64,000 nt of DNA from Pyricularia pennisetigena. Taxonomy: Eukaryota; Ascomycota; Sordariomycetes; Magnaporthales; Pyriculariaceae. Positions within the stretch are counted from its first letter, which is position 1; each line of letters opens with the position of its first letter. The translations under genes and the position numbers were made by a program. The stretch is taken from assembly GCF_004337985.1 (NCBI RefSeq), contig NC_043741.1:4812140-4876139 (forward strand), read 5' to 3'. Shown here one piece after another: positions 44,973 through 58,178 of the stretch. The notes beneath the pieces were generated by a model, which was not told the DNA's origin, did not search any database, and was given only the letters and a program-made list of their open reading frames with translations.

Positions 44973-47900
44973 ATGGATACTGTACCACTGATGTGTTTAT
45001 GGGATAGGTTAGCAGCACCCGAGGTTAGCCTTGAGAAGCCGAGTTGGTCTAGAGGGCTCTTGTTGAACACATGGCTATAATTCGTGACGATATACGATGT
45101 GCATACCAAATAGGGGCTGGTTCTCATGTTCTAGACTATAACGACAAATGCTGATGAAGGCCAGAAGATGTGACAAGTGAGTGAATTTGTTGCTTGTATA
45201 AACGAGTATACAAGTCCATAGTGCGTATGGACTATTTCTACATTCTACTGTATAAATTCAGTTCTTTGTACTAATATGGAATATGCCCAGAAAACTTTTA
45301 TCTGTGAATACCCCATAAAGAACGTAAAGAGCATGATATGAGGTAAGGCATTGACGCCTCTGGGTCAATCGCTTATTGGATTTAAATTACAGTAGAGAGG
45401 GGGCGTGCGTATAAGTCGTCTGTTCTGATCCAAGACAAAGAGACAAGGGCCCTGAAAACCCCTGACCCTGACGACTACGACGTACAGTAAACTAGCTGCC
45501 GTGGTGGTATTTGCTAGGTTGCTCCCCCCCCGCCTCTCTACTATGTACTAAAGTACCACTAAACCCAGCCTAGCATCCCCGGATCTACCAACCCCACAGT
45601 TTGTTGGCTGATTGGTCGGGATCGACTTTTGGCAAAATGCCTTGATGCAATCTGGATTCACGGCCCGTAGACGACGAACACAACTCTGGTTGATGATGAA
45701 CCTCTTCTTGTCTCTGTCTCCATGTGACATTCATGTGACAAAGCGGGCGCTAGCATGGCCCCCAGTCACCGTCACAGTTGCAGTCGCAGTCACAGTCGTA
45801 CCCATTGCCGGCCGTCCCCGTCATCTTTTGATCAAGTTTCTTTTCTCTCCCGAACATGGGTAACACTCAATGTCAGGCTGCAGGAATCACAAAATTAAAA
45901 AAAAAAAAGCATCCCCTACGAACCATAAATCTCAAAATGCACGACAGGAAAAACAAGTATTCATGAGACGAACAGAAAGAAATGCTGCATCTAGACTAGA
46001 TAAATATCATTAGTCATTACTAAATTATGCCATTGCATGCACATGCCGTGCCGTGTCTTGGGCCCAGGCGTTTGACCAGGCACTGAAAAATAACTGTCAA
46101 AGTGCGGGGTACAGTAACAGGCAGGCTCGATTCCCGCCTCATCTGAAGCAACCTAACAAGGGTGGGGAAGGGAGATAGACACAAAAAAAAAAAAAACAAA
46201 TCTAATGCATCATCACAAGCATTGACACCACCGCATAGGTGCATCCCGATTTTTCTTTCCTTTTTGCTTGAACCCAATGAGACGAGAAATCACGTTAACC
46301 CAAAGGCGGAGAACCGCGCTAGCTAAGCTTGTTTGATGGCTCTGCCGCGTGTCTCGACCTTCCATCCAACAGACCAAGAAAGAACAACTACTGTAAACTC
46401 CGTTGTTGCATCTCGGAATTCGGATAGACCGCGCAGGACCTTGTCTAGTCTAGTGGATAGTCTGTTGCTCCCCAAGGCATTGTACGTTGGGTCAGTCAGT
46501 CGCCTAACCATCTTACATCTCCAAGCCGACATACATGCCTCATTCGGCAAGCACTACGTACAAAATCCCCTGCATACCCACGCAGATAAGGTCTCTTCGG
46601 TACCCTAATGCACCAGAGACGTCGAGATGCTACCCGGCAAGTCGCAAACCTCCTACGGACATATTTGGCATTCTCCGTTCCCGCTCCGGCACTTGGTTTA
46701 CCTATCATCATCACCTTTCTGCCTCGGTCCGTATGCTCAGAACCACATTCAAGTTGACATTTGAAAGGGGGGAAAACCCTCGGCAATCCTAGGGTACCAA
46801 AAAAAAAAAAAAAAACATAGGAAGAAGCCCAAGTCGGCCCGATGTCGCCCTGGAGAACAGTTCCCCCTTCTGGTAGCTGTTACGTACAACGAGCTACCCG
46901 TGACAGCTCTTGGCGGGCAGGGTCTTTGATCGGAAAACGATGCACAATGACAACAAACAACAACATAAAAGAAAACTGTCAAAATACCTCCGTCGGCACT
47001 TGCGAAGCCTGCCGACACCTCGCTTAGACATAAAGTCCCGGGATGGACTGGCCGGGCCGGGCCCCCGGTCTTCTCTTTTTGCTCGCGTGTTTTTTCTTTT
47101 CTTTTCGGAAGACACAGACGCGTGCGACACGCGCACAAGACGCCTGCTGCTTGGCGGGCCCCTGCAGACGCCGCCCGGGGGGTTCGGGGGGAAAAATCCT
47201 TTTTTTTTTTGTCTTCCTCTCGTCTTCCCCGCGCGGCGCATTGAGAAGATTCTTCTTTCTTTTCCCTGTTCCTGGGCAAACCCACCCGCAACGTTCCATC
47301 ACTGACATCTACTAGACTTGGCAGGTAGACCTGGGGCTAGACGCCTTACCGGGTGGCTGTTACCCCTGAATCCAACCCTCCAATCGCGTGTGGCTAAGTT
47401 TTTTTGTCCTCTTTTTTGTGTTCAGACTGAAATGCGAAAAAAAAGCTTGTGTGGATACTGATGAGCTGGCACATAGTGAAGAAAAGCCTATATAGTAACC
47501 TCGCCAAAATAACCTCCCTTTTACTATCCACCTTTCCTCTTCGGGTCGTTCCTAAGTGGCCTGAGGACGACAATACGCTGCCAGAGCGGCTCAGAGTTAC
47601 ATAGACTGGCCTGAAACGGCGCTAGAGCATACATACATACATCCATACATGCCATGCTGCAGGCGCGAATTTACATAGAACAACACCACCCTTATAGAGA
47701 GCGACAACTTGAACGTACCCCTGCCCTGTACACATACACATACCCATACATTTTCTCACCCTAACGTCACCGCTTCCACTTTCATGCCTGCCTGTCTGCA
47801 GTGCCGCATTGTTTGGGTGAAATGAGCGGTCTTATTATAGTCTTTTTTTTTCTTTGACTTGAGCGAGCGAACCGTGACTTGCGTCATGTGTACGTAGACA

Positions 47901-48729
47901 TCTGCAGTTTGCTACGTTCTCCATTTGCCGGGCTTTTGTCCCCATTATGCCGAGAACCTTCGATACCATGAGCCTCTTGAGATCCGTGGCTCGTGACGGA
48001 GACCTTTGCCAAGTTGATCAAGTACTGCTTGCGACTCCTACGCTGCAAGCAAGTGAATTATTTGAACAAAAAAAAAAAAATGCATTTCCACACTGATATT
48101 CGAAGCTCGAACCGCCCCCTGAAGCCAAAAATACTCGTTATGGAATCCTATCCCAGACACACCATGTCGGGTTTTCCATTTAATAATAATAATAATAATG
48201 ATAATAAAAGAGCCAGACCTCCAGTAATTTTAGCCTCCTCGACACAATCGGATTCAGAAATGCGATTGTTTTCAAGAGCTCAGGGGATAATGTCTCTTCC
48301 GGTCATGATAGATGGAAAGAAAAGAAAAATGTTATTCATGGCCGCGCTTCAGAGCCGATATGCATCAAAACCATCAATGCTCGTTTTGCAAAGTTCCAAA
48401 GAAGAATCGTGCATGTCGAAAATGGGTATCATCTCATTATACAGACCGCATCCCCTCATTATAGAGTCCCAGCTAGCATTTTGCTGGTGTCTAGTGACGA
48501 AGTATGCAGCAAGTTGTATGTACTAATAATAATGGTAAAGCTCGAGCTTGATAAACAAGCGTGCCGCAAATCAGAAGCATCGAAAGCTTTCCCACCAGGC
48601 GTCATAGCTGTATAAAGCGCCCTGGTCGACATAGGCCAGTGGAGCCAGCACCAGCTCCGGCAAGCTTATACCCAGTGCTTTCAAGTATTCATGTTCCATC
48701 AGACTTTTCTACGCCCGAAAACCGTAGCT

Positions 48730-51700
48730 TTACTCCTTCATCTTCTCTTGGTGCGCCATGAACTCTCGCACCCGCTTGAGGTGCTCATTGTGATATGCTG
48801 TCCACTTTTCGTGTACCAGTTGATCCTGCTCAAGCCAGCTAGCATACTCCTGGGTGCTCTTGACGTTGAGTGTATACAGCAGCGAAAGCCCATTCTTCTG
48901 CTTTGCCTTGTTTAGTTGGTTCTGCCGGGCGAGCACATGGTCCACAAACTTGGAGTTGAAGTTATCCCACTCGCGCAGGTAAATCTCGAACTCGTGAACA
49001 TGGGCCTCCCATGCAGATCCGCTCGGCTTGAGACCAGAGATCGCCAATGGAGCTGGCGCGCGCGGAGGCACCGGCGGTTTGGGAAAGTTGATGGATGTCT
49101 CTTGGGTTCCCTTGGTTTTCTCAATAGGTGGATTGACCGAAGCCCTGCTCTCAAAAGGTAAATGTGTCTTGAGATCATCAAAGGAGTTGAGACCGGCTGC
49201 TCGCTGGGCAATCGGCTCAACTTTTTTGAGATCATCAAAACCCGCTCGTAACTCATCCGTATCCTCAGACCCGGCAGCGTTGCTAACGTTGAACCGGGGC
49301 TTGACAACCGGTGCATCGGAGGCAGGAACAGCAGTAGGAGGAGCTGTAGTGGCGAAACCGTTTGCATCACCGGCCCTCCACTCTGGTCGAGAGGGTTCGA
49401 CTGGCACCCCCCGTACACCATTAGCTGCCGCAGCTTGGGGTACAGCAGTAGGCTCGCCCATGGGTGTGTCGATGTCCATAGCGTTCGAGCTGTCCATGCC
49501 ATCCACGGCAACTCCACCCGCCCGGTCTTCGCCACTGGTTATATCCTCTTCCTCCACAAGACCAGCCGAGCCTCCCTTCGTCATTCTAACCGTAGGTCGC
49601 CTCTTTGGAGGTCGCATGGGCGGCCGTGATGGTGAGCCCGATCCTCGAGATGGAGGCACCGGCACGAAATGCTCAGAGCCGATTTTGTCGCTCCAGATAT
49701 CGGCATCGAAACCAGATTGATCTTGCTGTGGGGAAGGTCGTTTCTCGGTGCGTGTCGGTGAAGTTACCCCCTCGTCCTCGCTACTACCTTCCGAACCCGA
49801 GCCTACGTTCCTGAACGCACCAGCAGCGGCCATCCCGGCGGCCGTGGCTGCTGTAGCGCCTGCAGCCATGCCCGCCATCCGTGAGCGGCCTTTGGTAGGG
49901 GATCGTCGACCAAGTCGGCTACCGGACTGTGCGCGGCGGGACCCCGCCCCATTCGTACTCGGGCTAAAGTCGCCGCCAGCATTGAACTGCCAGTTAACGT
50001 TTGTGTGCTCATCAGGAACAAACCTAGTGTTGATAGATTCTGCACTATTTCTCGCGAAGCTGCTTGGCTCTGCGGCATCTGCATGCACGCCGGTTTTCGG
50101 GTTTTGTGGGAAGCTGTAATTGTTAAACTTGTCAGTCTCCTTGTACCTATGGTATCTCGACGCTGTATTCAAGTGGCTCAGGCTTTCGGGCGGATGTCCA
50201 GTCTCCTTGGACTGCGACCCCCGCGCCGAACCCGTTTCCCCTTTGTGCATCGGTTCCTTCCTGACAAGCTTATCAAGCAGGTCGAACTGCTTCTGTTCAA
50301 AAACATTCAAGTCGGAATAGGCACACATGCTACGGCCTCCACTGGAAAGCCGTTTGCTACCACCGTTCCACACTGAATGTGAGTGGCGATCGATACTAAC
50401 GGTCGCACTGGCAGCAGGCATTGGGCGAGCCGGGGGTGCCTCGAAAGGAAAGCTCGAGGGGTGGGTTGTAGGGTCTGCGACGTCATACACATTGGGATGG
50501 GGACCCGAGTTGTCTCTGAATGCTCGAGAACCATGAGAGCCATCGGCTGCTGCTGAAAAGAAACTTGTCAGTCCTGATTTTTCAAAAAATCTCACGCCGT
50601 CTCTTTCGGGAATGATGCGTCCAAAACATACCGCCGCTCGTTGTCGGTGGTGCGGAACCGTCATGATAACCATAGCCTGCCGATGAGGCTGCGGGCATTC
50701 CCGGACCCGCATTTGATGAAGAGAAGTGGTCCCCGAATCGAGATACTCTAGCACTGTCGGGTATATTCCCAGTGTTTGCAGTGGCCTTCCTGCTGATATT
50801 TGCTTGCCTGGGCTCTGTTGCAGGATATTTGGTGCCCTCGGGTTCGTCTGATACACTGAAGCTACGCTGGCGATTTGGGGTTGTGAAATGATCAGGATCG
50901 TCTTGGGCCCTACGGTGACTCTCCCTAGTACTCTTTGCCCTGTTGACAGACGTTCCTCCCTCAAAGGGATCCAACCTCTCGCCACTCCGAGTTTGGTACG
51001 GGCTGCTGCGAGGATCCAGGTTTGGAGGAAACCCGTCATCTGCACCGGAAGCGGCACCATAATCCGCGCGCTCTCTGGGAGGCACTGGGGGCGGCGCTGC
51101 AGCCTCATCGAACAGGCTGGTGTGTCTCCTGCTAGATGAATAGTTGCTGCTGGCCACAGGCGGCTCGTCCCCCATGGTCGATCCAGGCACGAAGCCAGAC
51201 CTTGATGACCGACCAGTTCTATTTCCGAACGAAGCCTCCGCCTTTTTCTGTTGCGACGCTGTGTAGGCAGTTTGTCGCGTATCCGGTGGTCTGGTCCTAG
51301 TCGATGCGCCGGAGGAACTGGAGCCAGTGTGCACACCTGGATGAGGGGCTGTGGGGGCCCTATGCTTCGGCTTTGGCCTCATGGACACAAATGCCTCCGC
51401 CCTCGACTGTGGGTCCTCGGTCGGCCTCGGTGGCATTGGTGGCGGGTGGTTGGGGAATTTGGCGTATCTATCGGCAGAAGAAGCGGTGCCCGCCGGTCGC
51501 GACGACGCACTGGAAGCATTTGGGCGATTCCGTTGCGGAGGCGGAGGGAAGTTCTTGCCAGCATCCGCCCAAGGATTTCCCTTGACATTGGATGCGCCGG
51601 GGAAGCGGCGCGAACGTTGGGCATCATATTTGCTCCTCTGTTCCGGGCTGGTGAGAATTTCATGGGCGGCCTGAATAGTCTGAAACTTTGCGTTCACCTC

Positions 51701-51927
51701 GGCTTCGCGTCCGGGATTACGATCTGGGTGATATTTGAGGGCTTTTTTGCAGTCAAGGTTAGCAAACAATGTCAAGTTGAACCTTTTGGGTTGTTGTCTC
51801 TCAAGGCAGATATTCAGTTGGGTATAGTACCAAGTTTGCGAAACTGCTTCTTGACCTCGTTCACATCTGCATTCTGCGGGAGGTCAAGATCCGCATAGTA
51901 GTCGCGGTTGTAGTCTGCCTTGACCAT
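48730..51927 (-). CDS. Large DnaJ (J-domain) protein, 1009 aa
   Basis: Exons 51927-51831, 51741-50632 and 50552-48730. The J domain is N-terminal (about residues 5-70): MVKADYNRDYYADLDLPQNA, helix II ending in KKQFRKLALKYHPDRNPGRE with the HPD triad at 37-39, and QAAHEILTSPEQRSKYD. The first intron lies just before HPD and uses an AAAAG acceptor. Everything after about residue 80 is low-complexity (Pro, Ser, Arg, Gly), with an alanine/methionine-rich patch (MAGMAAGATAATAAGMAAAG). The last 120 residues look helical and charged (WEAHVHEFEIYLREWDNFNS). Inference: an Hsp70 co-chaperone recruited by its long tail; the tail's partner is unknown. No signal peptide or membrane segment. The exon 3 acceptor is a CAG-CAG-CAG series, so one or two residues may vary. 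Confidence 0.88.
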
Positions 51928-53787
51928 CTTGGCTGAAGTCCTGTTGTAAGCAGGGCTTGCAGCGAAGGTGGCGGGTCAGATCAGCTCGAGTAGTTTGTGC
52001 CTAACGAACGGGTTGATTTCGAGGGGAGTTTTTGGAGAATGTGCAAGCCAACGCCAAGCGGTCGAAAATTCGGTCTCGGGGAGCAAACGTGCCGTCGATT
52101 CGTGTCGTAATACAATTATAGACGTGGGCAGGCAAAGTAAGGTCGTGATCACAGCCAGAGAGCTGCTACGGGGAATGCAATCGATCGTGTTGAGAAACCG
52201 ACTTCTCTACAGGCAGCCAGTGGGGGCGAGACCGTTGGATGCCTGCTGAGGCTAGTAACGGCAAAAGAACGTGACGTGGATGGAGAGGCTCAAATTTGCC
52301 TAACGCATGCAAAGAAAAGCGTTAGCGTGATGTGAGTTTAACCGTTGAAGATATGGAGGCGAGAAAAAAGAATCAACAAAATCTTCCTGTCGCCATTCAT
52401 CAGATCCGAGGGAAGCAAGGTTGGCAGGGAGGTCGCCGCATGCAAGCAAGCAAGGTGGGGTGGGGTACAAAGTTGTGCCAGCGGCTGAGGCTAGGATCAA
52501 GGCTGCACGTGTCTGTCTGTGCTTGTTGGCACGCGTGTACAGTGTTCGTGGAAGAAAATCATCAGCCGTGGTAAAGTCAGCAAGTACATCAGTCTGGGCT
52601 CATCAGGCGGTGAACATTAATCGGATTGACGTCAAGTGCATACCGAAGTAAGCCTCAGCAACAACTCTCAAAGCACACAACTATCTACAGGCTTCTCCAT
52701 GTGGTCTTACGAGGCTTTCAGCTAGCTACGATGGCTTTCTTTGCGCATGTCAATGGCTTCTCTGTTCTTTATCTCTTTGTTTTGGTCGATAATAACCAGT
52801 TTTTACACAGTGACAAGGTGTTGGGATTTAATTCTAAATGTGGCAGCTGCTTGCGGGGCACCAACGGTCGTAGCCCCGGGAACCGGCCATCCAACCCAAA
52901 ACATCCCGGTACGGATGGAGTCGCAAAACACATCTTTTTCATGCACATGCAGGGTTTGGTGGACTTGACAATGCTTTATTAGGTGGATAACGATAGAAAA
53001 GCGGCGGTGTTTCGAACTGACTGAGCTTTGCTTTCGAATTAATGATACCATGCAAGCCACCTCGGATGTGCAGAGAAGTTGGCTATGACAGTCCGGAAAC
53101 AAAATGTAGGCAGCCGCCTGCGGCTATGACGTAGCTTCGCAAAGACCCCCCCACCTACTGTTCCTGTACCATCAGGCAAGTTCAGGAGCAAGCAGGCAGG
53201 CAGAGCTCCGGCAAGTCACAACTCGTCTATCCTCCCAAAGTATAAACTACAGTGGTCCTCAGAAGGAATTCCACCCAGTACAAGCAAAAATACCTTACTG
53301 AAAGGTCCTTGGCAAGTGCAATGAATAGGTACCAATCCGAGATACTACGCTCAAAACGCTCGGCGACTTTAATCACGTTGGTGCCAAGCTAACAGGAAGG
53401 GTAAACAGGAGTATAAGAAGGCAGTTGAGTTTTTGCCATATTTATTTGTTATTTCTCTCTTCAATTCTTTTCTTCCTGATGCGTGCGCCTGCTCTGAAAA
53501 TGCGCAAATGATGCTAGATATGAAATCACAGTAAACACCATATCAAGAGTAGAAATGTAAAACCCAAGCCCAGAACAATAAAAACGCCGATAACAATCAA
53601 CTAACCCAAACAAGCCAAAATAATCCATCAGCTCCTTTCCAATGTAACAAGAAACCAATGTGTCGTGGACACATGGGGAAATGATGATCCAGGCAATTTC
53701 CAATGATGGAAACAACTATTACAAAATGCAGAAACAAACTCAAACGTAAGGCTGGGCTATATTTCAAACCATGCCTTCGAAAATCCC
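51928..53787. other. Intergenic between the DnaJ gene and INCENP
   Basis: 1.86 kb between two minus-strand genes: promoter and leader of the DnaJ gene and the 3' flank of INCENP. Small reading frames here show no domain or intron-supported structure. No repeat or RNA gene was recognised. Confidence 0.55.
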
Positions 53788-56700
53788 TCAGGGAGTATCC
53801 CTGCCCAGGTCATATGACCAGCCGCCCTCACGCCTGATCTTTTCGCGGGCAATTAGATCCTTGCGGATGTCTTCCTCTGTCAACCTGTCGCCGCCGTCCC
53901 AGTTGGCACTGCTCGTTCGTGCCCGGAACTTGGCTTGCCTGTTCCCACCCTTGAAGACCTCTTCCATGTTGATCGGCGCTGGCGGGCCAAACACTTGCAT
54001 GGGATCGATAGTCTCCTGCCTCATAAGCGCCCGGCGCAGATCCGGGGAGTTGGCCCAGTCCGCGACCGCCACTTGGTCCTCCTCATCGCTGTCGTCTTCG
54101 TCTGTTTGGATCTCCGGGAGTTCTATGGCCTCACCGTTCTGGAAGCGAGGCGATGAGCGAGTGGCCGACTTAGCTGCTGATTTGGCCTGAGAAGCAGCCC
54201 CTGGTCGTGCTGGCGTCTTGTGCGTTGACGGCCCAGCTCCGGTCTGGGATTGTGCAAACGGTATAGTTCCCTTGGATACCTGAGCCATACCCAATGGATG
54301 CGTGGCTTTGACATTGGCGTTGTGCTGGTTCTCGACCGCCGCCTTGAACAGGTCCCGCGTCGCACTCTGGGATTGGGGAACATTGGTATAGCCGTGAGAG
54401 AAATGGGATTTGTTGTTGGGCAAGTCCTGCTGAAGAGGTCAGTACTGTGTGTCGAATATGAAAAGATTGGGCCATGTCTCACCTTCTTGAAGCCGTTTGA
54501 CGGCCGCACAGGCGGGACGTTCATAACACCTCCCATCTCCAACTCGTCTGCATCCCACTCATCTGTAAAGCGCATGCGCTTCGACTCGGATTCCTTGAAA
54601 GAAGGACCTGGCTTCTGCTGACCCTGGCGATACTCATCCTGTTGAAGAGGTCGTTTGGGCGCAGGCTTGGCAGCGCTTGCCATGCCCGGTGGGTAAGGCC
54701 TAGACAGGTCATCCTGGCTTCGCATGGCCGCGTCAAGCCGGGAAGCAGGACGTGGGATAGAGCCTGCTGTGGTACTGTGATCAGGTCGGCCGTTTTGCTG
54801 AGATCTCTGCAGAGGCGGAGGCGCCTTGGTCTGTTTCGCCTTTTCGAGGATTGCCTGCCTGGCGGCAGCTTTCCTGGCCTCTGCTTGGGCCGCCGCGGCT
54901 TGTCTCCGCTCCTCCTCCTTCTGCCTCTCGGCCTCGAGACGCTGCTGCTGCTCACGTTCCCGCTTCTTTTCTTTTTCCAACTTGGCCTGTCGTTTGGCCT
55001 CGGCTTCGCGCTCCTCGACCTCCTTTTTCCTTGCGGCGGCTTGCTCAAGTGCCTTTGGACGGCCCGTCGAGGCGACCGAGCTCTTGAAGCTCGCCACCGA
55101 GGGCTTCTTCTGCAAGTTAGGCACGCTAGGCTTAGACTTGAGCTGCGATGACTGGGGGCCCAGGGTGTCCTGTAGCGTGGCTGACAAAACACTGGTTGAG
55201 GGATGCGCTCGCGGGTGTTGGGATGTTGTGTTGACTCTTATGACGGTAGGTGCCTGTTTGGACTTGCTAAGCGTCTCCTTGGATGGCTTTGCCACAGGAC
55301 GGCGTATCGCAGACTTGGACTGCACTGCTGACCGTGGCACAGATGGCGGGGGCATCATTGATGGTGCATCGGCCATGTCCACGTCCCGATCAGAAGGTCC
55401 AGCTTGGCCCTTACCCTTACGTGGACTGCTTCGAGTGACCCTGGGCGTCTCCTTGACTGGAGATGCCGGACGTCTGCGCGCCTCCTCTTCCATCCTCTCT
55501 TGCATTCTCCTGGCCTCGGCCTTCTGGTGAGCCTCGATCCGTTCTTGCTCCCTCTTGGCCTCAAGCTGCCGCCGCTCTTGCTCCTGGTTAAAAGCCCTCG
55601 CCTTTTCCCTCTCCATCTCTCGGGCCTTTTCCAGCATGTTCATCTCCTTAGCAGCACGCTGGGCCTCCTTTGCCGCCTTCTCCCTTTGCTTCTGTTCCAA
55701 CTTCTCCTTTTCAAGCTCACGCTTTTCTCTCTCAGCCGACGCCCTTGTCTTGCGGGTGTTGGCACGCACAGGGCTTCCCGGCCTTGAAGGATTCGAGTTA
55801 TTCAAGGGCAGGTGTTGAGAGAGATCCGGATATAACGCATCGCCTGCAGTTTTTGGTCTGGGTGCAAGAGACTCCACGGAGGGGTTGAAGTGCATCCCAA
55901 GACGGGTGGAAGAAGGAGACAGAAGCGAGGCCTTTCCTTCAGCGCTGACAGCCGCGCTACTAGCGAGCAGCCCTTTGGAGCTTTTGAGGATTGATGAAAG
56001 CTTGTTTTTAACCTGTTTGAGGGGACTGTCCCGGAACGATCGCGATGGCGATTTGGGCGTTGAGGGCCGGTCACCTTCGTGCACGGTTGCGAGAGCAGTA
56101 GGGTTTGATACCGAAATTGCCTTCTTTAGAGGGCTTGAAGTATCATCCGACACCTCGGACTCCATGCTTGTATTCGATGGCAAAAAAGGTACCGAGGCAG
56201 ACTTGGAGTGTCCTGGGGTACCAGTGGACTTATCAGACATGATAGCCGCTCTTTTCGGGGACGTTTCGAGACTATCCTGCCGTCCTTGTGCAGACGGCAG
56301 AAAATCAGAGCCACCAACAGTATCCTTGCCGGCGAAAGATTCCATCACGTCGGTTGTATGACTCTTAGTCATTGCTGGACGAGGGCTATGCACCGCGGCA
56401 GGCTGCTGTTTGGCAGGCGGTAGAGCAATCCAGTCCTCGTCGTCATCTTCTGGGAATGCACCCGGGGTTGTCATGTGATCCTTCTTCGGCGGTGTAGGTG
56501 GTCTCTCCAGAGCAGCCGGCTGCTGGGTTGTGGTCTCGACAGGTTGCACGAGGTTGCTCATTGCAGCTTGAGGGAGCGCGTTCACATTGGCCAGAGACTT
56601 AGAAGGTCTCGAACCGGTGGACTGAGACTTCCCAAGCATGCTGATCTGGTCCTGAAGTCGTTGCGTATAGGTTTTGTTATGCGCGGCAACCTTTGAGTCG

Positions 56701-58178
56701 ATATTGCTTGTCTTCTGCGTAGAAAGGTCATCATCAATATTCATCTCGTCTGGATCGTCCTCCTCGTCCTCGTCATCATCCTCTTCCTCATTCTCATGGC
56801 GCGCGTTGCCCAAGCTCTTGCCCCCAGTAGGTCGATTGTAGTAGCTCTGCCGTGTCTGATCCAGGTGGCTAGTCCGCGACATGCGGGCACCAATACTCTT
56901 GGTGGTACCCAGTGGCTCGCGTGCGGGTAGTGAGGCAAAGTTCAGGCTGCTCTTGCGCACGATAGGTCTTATGGGACTTGATGCATCGGATGGTGAGGCT
57001 TCATCGCTGGGTTTCTCCATCAAGACAGCTGCCGAAGGTGCCGGTACCGGCTTTCGCACGATTGAGGGTGAAGGATGCTCAGCAGCTGGCTTCTGAGGCG
57101 ACTGCTTCTGAGGCGAGGCAGGCTTGAGTGGTGAACTTTTGTGCGGTGATGTCGGCATCGGGGAATGGACTGGTGATGGTGATCGAACGGGAGGTGACTG
57201 AGACAAGGCTTCCGGAGGCGGAAGCGGCGATGGGGCTTTGGTGAACTTGGTTTGCTCCTCCTTGGCAGAGTGGAATGATGATTCCCCGGTCGGCTGCGAA
57301 AGACTGGGCCTCTGTCCAAGATCGGGAGACGCGACGTTGGGGACGTCCTCGTCCGTCTCCGGATAGACCTGCCAATTGGACTCTTCCTCCCCTGAGTCGT
57401 CCTCCATTTCAACATCCGTGTCAACAACATTGTCCTGCTGTGACTGCGGCTGCGGTTGAGGTTGAGGTTGAGGTTGACTCCCGTATCCGGAGTCAGCTTG
57501 TGAAAAGGCGGCGACCTTTGATGGTGGAGGCTTCGGGCTGGAGACAGATATCGGTTTGGGTGGGCTAGCAGCGCGAGCTGGGCTTGGCGCGGCAGCGACA
57601 GGAGGACGTGGGCAGTCTTCGGCGACCTTCAACTTGGGTGTTTGTGCGTGGGCGGCAACCGCCATACCAAAGGGTGTGTTAGGTGCCTTTGGTGTTGCAG
57701 AGAAAACATCAGAAAGCGGCTGGTTGTCATACGAGTGTTAGCAAAACTGCACGGAAGCATGTGCGCATCTGGTGCAGACAGCGACTTACCGCGCGAGACT
57801 CGGTTGGGGGCGGCTTCCTCGCGGTCCGCGGCGTTCGCCCCCGTAGCTTTCCAGGTGTCTTGAACACATCGACGAGGTTTCTGGAGAAGCTCTCCTGCGT
57901 CAGCACTTGTGTCGACGCGTATACAAGGCGATGAGGTGCGAGGCGCGAAAAGGGCGTGGCTTGCGGCCAGCGGCCCCTCTCCCACCTCCAACTAGAGCAA
58001 CTCACTGCTGGTTCTCGTCAAAGATGCCATTCATGTGCTCGTTGAGCCATTCGAATTCGTTTCGGACAGAAAATGTGAACTCTTCTGCCTCGGAGCGCGA
58101 GATCTGCGTGGCGGATGCCCTCTCCTCCGCGATCCATGTCGCCGACCCGACGGGTTGACGCGGTCCTCGCATCGCCAT
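53788..58178 (-). CDS. Inner centromere protein INCENP/Sli15 (chromosomal passenger complex scaffold)
   Basis: Exons 58178-58006, 57889-57790, 57719-54483 and 54429-53788, 1383 residues. The N-terminus (EEFTFSVRNEFEWLNEHMNG) and FKTPGKLRGRTPRTARK match fungal INCENP. The C-terminal IN box, DWANSPDLRRALMRQETIDP followed by VFGPPAPINMEEVF, binds and activates Aurora/Ipl1 kinase. The centre is disordered with many SP/TP sites (likely CDK targets). Two long E/K/R/Q stretches (about residues 740-810 and 940-1010) look like single alpha-helices or coiled coils, and there is a Pro-Gln repeat. Role: scaffold of the chromosomal passenger complex for biorientation and cytokinesis. The exon 2 acceptor is the third AG after the branch (GCAGGAGAG), the only one keeping frame. 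The exon 4 acceptor is CAG-CAG. Confidence 0.9.

Larger units (their letters stand above)
41777..48729. other. Gene-poor 7-kb region downstream of the CLR-1-like gene
   Basis: 3' flanks of the transcription factor (plus) and the DnaJ gene (minus), with about 7 kb between stop codons and no convincing gene. Contents: numerous A and T runs of 9-16 bases, GT dinucleotide repeats (43007-43026, 44951-44972), a TAA repeat near 48180, CATA repeats near 47627-47650, and CTAG-rich motifs. The longest ATG frames (166, 177 and 180 codons) have no domain or coding-like composition. Non-coding transcripts or intron-rich small genes remain possible. Confidence 0.5.

Noticed and set aside
46120..46140. tRNA-like B-box resemblance (GGCTCGATTCCCGCC)
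   Set aside because: No matching A box, anticodon arm or acceptor stem can be formed around it.
46749..47291. 180-codon minus-strand frame
   Set aside because: It contains translated homopolymers and Arg/Lys-rich noise in a region dense in frames on both strands.
47993..48526. 177-codon plus-strand frame
   Set aside because: It includes a TAA-repeat read as Asn-Asn-Asn and an A-run read as lysines; no domain, and it overlaps the probable 3' flank of the DnaJ gene.
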